Assembly: GCA_024752435.1 (NCBI GenBank)
Contig: CP103023.1
Span: 682,001 to 746,000 of the forward strand
DNA: 64,000 nt
Reading direction: 5' to 3'
DNA from: Allantophomopsis cytisporea
Lineage: Eukaryota; Ascomycota; Leotiomycetes; Phacidiales; Phacidiaceae
Positions 58,952 through 64,000 of the stretch are shown here, one piece after another; position 1 is the stretch's first letter, and every line of letters begins with the position of its first letter. The translations under genes were made by a program, and so were the position numbers. The notes beneath the pieces are model-generated. The model was not told the origin of the DNA, did no database searches, and saw only the letters and a list, made by a program, of their open reading frames with translations.

Positions 58952-60528
58952 ATGTCTACTACCAGCAACACCCCGAGGGCCACACCAAGGCCAACTCCCG
59001 CCGCAACAACCGCCCCTGGATCAGCTGCCGGGAGTACACACTTCATGGCTGCCGCCGTCAAGATCAACACGCCAGACTTGTTCCATGGAGAACGCAAGAA
59101 GCTCAAAGCCTTCTTGACTCAGTTGGACCTGTACTTCGGATTCAATATCACTCAGTTTCCAACTCCCAGAGACATGGTGCTATACGCCTCATCTTACATG
59201 AGAGGACCAGCCTTCGACTGGTTTGAAACCTATGTCAGGGATTTTCTGGATAACCGCAATGACGAAGACATGATGGACGACGACACCCGTAACATCTTCA
59301 ACAACTACGAAGAATTTCGCCGAATGATTAAGCGAACTTTCGGAGACATCGACGAAGAACGCACCGCGGAGAGACACTTGCAAGGACTGACCCAGAGGGG
59401 GGATCAGCAGCGAACTACGCCGCAGAGTTTCAACAGTATTCCACTCGAACTGAATGGAATGACGACGCACTCACGGCCCAGTTCTACAAGGGACTGAAGG
59501 AATCAGTCAAAGACGACATAGTGCGAGGCAATCGACCTGATGACCTCCAGACTATGATCGAGACCGCCATACGCATCGACAATCGCCAGTATGAGCGTAG
59601 CTTGGAAAAGAAAGGTAGCTATCGAGGACCTACTTACCATGGCAAACCCAAGTACCAGCAACGTACTCAGAAACCATATTACGGACCCATGCCTATGGAG
59701 TTGGACGCAACTCACCAGATGGTCAAGAAAGGACCACTCTCGCCACGGGATAGAGATTACCGTATGAAGAATAACCTATGCCTATATTGCGGAACCCCAG
59801 GACATAAGGCACGAGAATGCAAGAAAGCATCAAGGAAGAATTCATCCAACAAAGGATTCAATCGAGGGAAACCAAGACACCTCAATGCGACATTTCAAGA
59901 AATACCCGAGCTCGAGGAACCAGGAAGCCCAGCAACGCTGGATCATGAAACAGAATTCTGGACAAAATGTTATGAAGACGACTGCAGCATCCACCTACCA
60001 AACAAGAAACACGCTGGACACTTCCCCAGTCAACAGAAAATGCGCAGACGCAGAGACGTATCTACCGACGACGAACCCGACGTGACTAGCTACCACGACG
60101 AGCACGCCAACACCGACAGTAGATCGCCCAGTCCCGGTGACCAAAATGGTTGGACTGTGGTAGAGCTGGACGATACGGTTGTAGTTAAGGGACAGGAACC
60201 CGACGAAGGGCCCGAAACCACTACAAGCCTTGAAGCGCTTGATCTAGAAAGACAAGCAATACACCGAGATCTACACCACTCAGAATGCAAGTGGAAAGCA
60301 TGCCCAATGCACCGCGCTGACAAACTCGCGCACAAGCAACTCGAGACAGCCCGATCAGGACTCGAGGGAATGTTGATGACCTCTGGTAATAATCAGGATA
60401 ATCTACCCGAATCACAATGGGCGGGACATCAGAAACTCCATTGGAGGAACTGTGACCTGACACCCATGTGCAGCGTACACGCCAAACAAAAACAACAAGA
60501 GGGACACCTTAATCCAACGGGATATTGA
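58952..60528 (+). CDS. gag of copy D (capsid and zinc-knuckle nucleocapsid), frameshifted
   Basis: Structural protein of the virus-like particle. The first part (58952-59400) begins MSTTSNTPRATPRPTPAATT, a Pro/Thr-rich lead. The capsid region follows: GERKKLKAFLTQLDLYFGF, YMRGPAFDWFETYVRDFLD, RRMIKRTFGDIDEE. Near 59396-59401 a run of six Gs shifts the frame, since copy A has two fewer bases at this place. The remainder reads on from about 59403 (SAANYAAEFQQYSTRTEW) through GLKESVKDDIVRGNRPDD. The nucleocapsid knuckle CLYCGTPGHKARECKK (C-x2-C-x4-H-x4-C) lies near 59780-59825. A long acidic and charged linker, not typical of short gypsy gags, runs on to the TGA at 60528. An extra G near 60500 ends this frame; copy A continues in frame there. 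Confidence 0.8.
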
Positions 60529-60529
60529 C

Positions 60530-60784
60530 ATGGTAGTCCAAAAACGCCGCCAACAACGTGAAGAGGAAGGTCGACAACATCGCAAACACAGTCAACCCGC
60601 GTTTAGACTCCTAACGGATGACGAATGGGAGAACATAGGGGAACTACTTACCAACTCAAAGGAAAAGGAAGTAGAAGACTGGTGGGATGCATTAGAAATG
60701 GAGCAACTGGTACAAGAACGACTGGACCAAAAAGAGAAAGAACGCCGCGAATACGGTGACCTCCAAGAAGATTCGGAAAACTAG
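60530..60784 (+). CDS. Gag-pol linker segment of copy D
   Basis: 84 codons, rich in Glu, Gln, Arg and Lys (VVQKRRQQREEEGRQHRKHS, EDWWDALEMEQLVQERLDQK). This is probably a coiled-coil linker of the polyprotein between nucleocapsid and protease. It is open because of the frame change near 60500. It ends with a TAG at 60782-60784 that also exists in copy A and copy C, so the stop may be original. A stop between gag and pol is known in this class and is bypassed by readthrough or frameshifting. Confidence 0.5.
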   Translation: MVVQKRRQQREEEGRQHRKHSQPAFRLLTDDEWENIGELLTNSKEKEVEDWWDALEMEQLVQERLDQKEKERREYGDLQEDSEN

Positions 60785-60857
60785 ATGGTTCTCTTAACCG
60801 CAGGCCAGTTAGAGAACCCAGTCCAAGGCCTCCCCTCTACGAGTAGAGAAGGTTCAT

Positions 60858-63800
60858 TTGTGCGGAACGCAGTATGCAGCACACTTGAACGTCCGAGTAC
60901 AGATAAACGGACACCGCACTGAAGCCATGGTGGATTCAGGCGCATCAGGAAATTTCGTATCCACGAAATTCGTGAAGAAACACGACTTACCTACGAGGAG
61001 ACATGCGAATCCATATCAACTGCACCTAGTTGATGGAAACCCTATGTCTGATGGATGGGTACGAGAGCAGACACGCCCTCTACCATTCCTTGTGCACAAT
61101 CATCACGAAGAACTAGCGTTAGACATCGTCGCGATCCCGCGTTACGACATCATCCTAGGACTTCCATGGTTGAAGAAACACAACCCGAAGATTGATTGGA
61201 ACACGTATACAGTCAATCTGGGAAACTGCAAATGCGCTGTGCCATTTGAATTACGACGACCTGTCATGATCAATGCAATCGATTATGAGGATTTGCAGGA
61301 AATTCGCAAGAACAACCCGTCACCCACACTATGCGCCACAGAAGGGGTGACACTCCCGAACGAGTATAGGGAATTTGAGAAGCTCTTCAGCAAGGAAGAA
61401 GCTGAAACCAAGCTGCCAGAACACCAGCCTTGGGATCACGAGATACCACTTATGCCAGGAAAACAACCTACCTTCGGACCAATCTACTCTATGTCCGAAC
61501 GAGAACTCAAGATCCTGAAGGAATACATCGATGACATGCTAAAGAAAGGTTATATTCGACCGTCAACCTCGTCAGCAGGATACCCAGCCCTCTTTGTACC
61601 AAAAGAAGGATGGAACAGACCGACCATGCATCGACTATCGACAACTCAACAGCATTACTATCAAGAACCGATATGCGTTGCCACTCATCTCAGAGTTACA
61701 CGACCGATTTCGAGGAGCCAAGTTCTTCACTAAGTTAGACCTCCGAGGAGCGTACAATCTAGTACGCATGAAGGAAGGTGAAGAATGGAAAACAGCATTT
61801 AGAACACGCTATGGGCATTTCGAGTATTTGGTAATGCCATTTGGCTTAACCAATGCCCCCGCAACTTTTCAAGCGCTGATCAACCAGACACTACATGAAT
61901 ACTTGGATGTATTCGTAGTAGCTTATCTGGATGACATCCTCGTATACTCCAACACCGAAGAAGAGCATATCAAGCATGTCAAACTCATACTTACAGCACT
62001 TCAGAAACGTCACCTGTATCTGAAACTGGAGAAGTGCGAATTTCACCAACAGTCAGTTGGATTCTTGGGTTATATGATAACCACCGAAGGAATCCAGATG
62101 GACGATTCCAAAGTACGAGCAGTCCACGAATGGCCGATACCAAACTCTGTCAAGGAAGTGCAATCCTTCCTTGGATTTGCCAATTTCTACCGAAGATTCA
62201 TCAAGGGATATTCAAGTATTACAGCACCAATTTCGGAATTGACGAAGAAGGACCAAGCCTTCAAATGGACTGATGAAGCTCAACGAGCTTTCGAGAAACT
62301 CAAGGAGAGTTTCACAACCGCACCCATATTGAGGAACTTCGACCCTGAAGTCCTCATAGTGGTGGAAACGGATTCCTCCGATTACGCAATCGGGGCGGTA
62401 CTGAGTCAACCGGATGAGAACAAGAAGCTTCGACCTGTCGCTTTCTTCTCCCGCAAGTTGACTTCAGCCGAGCTGAACTATGAGATCCACGATAAGGAAT
62501 TGTTAGCAATCGTCGCTGCATTTCAAGAATGGAGAGTTTACCTGGAAGGACCTAAGTATGAAGTAGCAGTAATCACAGACCACAAGAATCTGCTATACTT
62601 CACAACCACGAAGGTGTTGAACAGACGACAAGTACGATGGTCAGAACTCATGGCCAGGTACAACTTCAAGATCACCTACCGTAAAGGATCCGAAAACGCC
62701 AAAGCCGACGCACTCAGTCGACGTGCAGATTATATGCAGAACAAGGAACCAGTGTCACACGCTATATTTCAAGATAACGGAGACAATCTGACGTATAACC
62801 ACCCGGAGTTAAACGCCACAATGCAAGTCGAAGATCCGGACATACTTCAAAGTATTCGACAAGCATATGCCACGGATACTACGGCACAACGTATTTTGGG
62901 AAACCCCAATGGACACCCAGGAACCTCAGTAACAACAAACCGGACACTACTGTTCAAAGGACTAGTCTATGTTCCCGCGCCCCTGCGGAAACAGTTAGTC
63001 AAAGAACAACACGAGCTACCAGCACACGGACACCAGGGAATAGGCAAGACGTTGGAACGTCTGACCAGAACATACTACTTCCCAGGAATGAAGAACCAAG
63101 TAGAGAAAGTCATAAGAGAATGTGACATTTGCTCTAGAAACAAGGTCAATCGACACGCACCTTACGGACAGCTAAAATCACCAGCAGTACCGAAGGGAGC
63201 ATGGAAATCCATTGCCCTGGATTTCATCGTCAAACTACCACTTTCAAAGGAACCACTTACGAAAGTAGAATACGACTCAATCGTAGTCATCACCGATAGG
63301 ATGACAAAATATGGATATTTCATACCATATAAGGAATCCAGTACCGCAGAAGACTTGGCGTACACTTTCCTGAAAACGATTGTCAGCAACCATGGTATGC
63401 CAGATGAAATAATATCCGACCGAGACAAGCTGTTCACTTCGAACTTCTGGAAGTCCCTAATGAGCCAGTTAGGAACTAACCACAAGCTCTCGACAGCCTA
63501 CCACCCACAAACAGACGGACAAACTGAACGACTCAACCAGACGCTTGAGCAGTACCTCCGCTGTTATGTGAATTACAAACAAGATAATTGGGTACGACTA
63601 TTACCCCTTGCACAGTTTGCGTATAACAGTGCAACCACGGAAACTACGAAAGTTTCACCATTCTATGCCAACTATGGGCTAGAACCGGAAGCGTATCATT
63701 CACCCCGAGAAATACAGGTACTTGCAGAAGCAGCACAAATGCAGGTTGCAGAACTCAAAACACTCCACAAGCAACTAGCCAAGGATATCGAGTTTTTTAA

Positions 63801-64000
63801 CCAACGATCAGCAAGTTATCAGAATGGAAAAAGGATAGAGGGACCTACCTTTTCGGAGGGAGACAAAGTCTACCTCATACGCAGAAACATCAAGACAACC
63901 AGACCAAGCAACAAGTTGGACAATGTCAAAATCGGACCATTCAAGATTTTGAGGAAAATTAGTTCAGTCAACTACGAACTCCAGCTACCAACGAGCATGA
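60858..64000 (+). CDS. pol of copy D: protease, reverse transcriptase, RNase H, integrase
   Basis: Replicates and inserts the element. Protease: EAMVDSGASGNFVSTKFVKK (catalytic Asp at 60933). Reverse transcriptase begins near 61440, with FGPIYSMSERELKILKEYI and YIRPSTSSAGYPALFVPK. An extra A in an A-run at about 61603 then shifts the frame; this ORF alone would stop at 61733. The +1 frame carries on with DYRQLNSITIKNRYALP and the catalytic YLDDILVYS (61924-61950), and stays open to 64000. RNase H: VVETDSSDYAIGAVLSQ and ITDHKNLLYFT. Integrase zinc finger: HELPAHGHQG...CDICSRNK (H-H-C-C). Integrase core: ALDFIVKLP, IISDRDKLFTSNFW and STAYHPQTDGQTERLNQTLE (D, D, E). The chromodomain seen in copy A would follow past the edge. 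One base separates this pol from a single open frame after the protease. Confidence 0.88.

Larger units (their letters stand above)
58507..64000 (+). mobile_element. Nearly unmutated Ty3/gypsy chromovirus (copy D), right end beyond window
   Basis: Same family as copy A. Starts with TGTTACAGCC at 58507, preceded by AAGAG as the probable left target duplication. By comparison with copy A (6804 bases) it should end near 65.3 kb. Base composition is ordinary, Trp and Gln codons are intact, and RIP-type stops are absent. It contains gag, protease, reverse transcriptase, RNase H and integrase up to the window edge. Frame changes appear near 59396-59401, 60500, 60833 and 61603, each in a homopolymer run. 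They may be assembly errors or early decay. I cannot verify the right LTR. Confidence 0.92.

Noticed and set aside
58813..59470. Minus-strand frames over the gag of copy D
   Set aside because: Antisense of a well-supported gag with capsid region and zinc knuckle.
62034..62273. 79-codon plus-strand frame inside copy D pol
   Set aside because: It lies in the wrong frame; the real pol frame (codons starting at positions equal to 1 modulo 3) is open across it.

Overview
The window is from a filamentous ascomycete (Pezizomycotina; a leotiomycete such as a Helotiales species is my low-confidence guess). The signs are short GT..AG introns of about 48-125 bases with CTAAC/CTGAC-type branch sites, fungal housekeeping orthologues, zinc-cluster and bZIP regulators, and long stretches carrying the C-to-T/G-to-A damage expected of repeat-induced point mutation (RIP).

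Region 1 (1-7.9 kb) is a conserved core: PUS4 (tRNA pseudouridine-55 synthase, running off the left edge), YKT6 (SNARE, six exons), a NOP6-like nucleolar RRM protein, PCC1 (KEOPS subunit) and FES1 (Hsp70 exchange factor). Region 2 (9-13.2 kb) holds a secreted aspartic protease with an altered second active-site motif and an intact NmrA-like Rossmann protein. Region 3 (14-25 kb) is an accessory block in decay. A DJ-1/PfpI protein, a zinc-cluster regulator, an isochorismatase-like hydrolase and a GFA-type zinc protein all carry stops or frameshifts. Between them lie a very small bZIP gene and unidentified coding remnants. At 25.2-26.9 kb there is an intact secreted Ser/Thr-rich protein with a C-terminal cysteine-rich, PAN/Apple-like region.

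Region 4 (about 29-58.5 kb) is an extremely TA-rich, stop-filled block. It contains a complete RIP-mutated Ty3/gypsy chromovirus (38088-44891, 402-base LTRs, 5-bp target duplication AAAGG), a solo LTR (51304-51701), a 3'-truncated copy (from 55469), minisatellites, a LINE RNase H fragment, and relics of host-like genes (an FHA-kinase, a second kinase on the other strand, an ankyrin-like protein). Region 5 (58507 to the end) is another copy of the same retrotransposon, almost free of RIP. Its pol frame is open to the window edge and is disturbed only by a few one- or two-base indels in homopolymer runs.

The clearest story is one retroelement family seen in four states (full-length and mutated, solo LTR, truncated, nearly clean) beside an accessory block whose genes are being lost. 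Exon boundaries were assigned by eye from splice signals and protein continuity. Family names rest on recognised motifs, not on searches.
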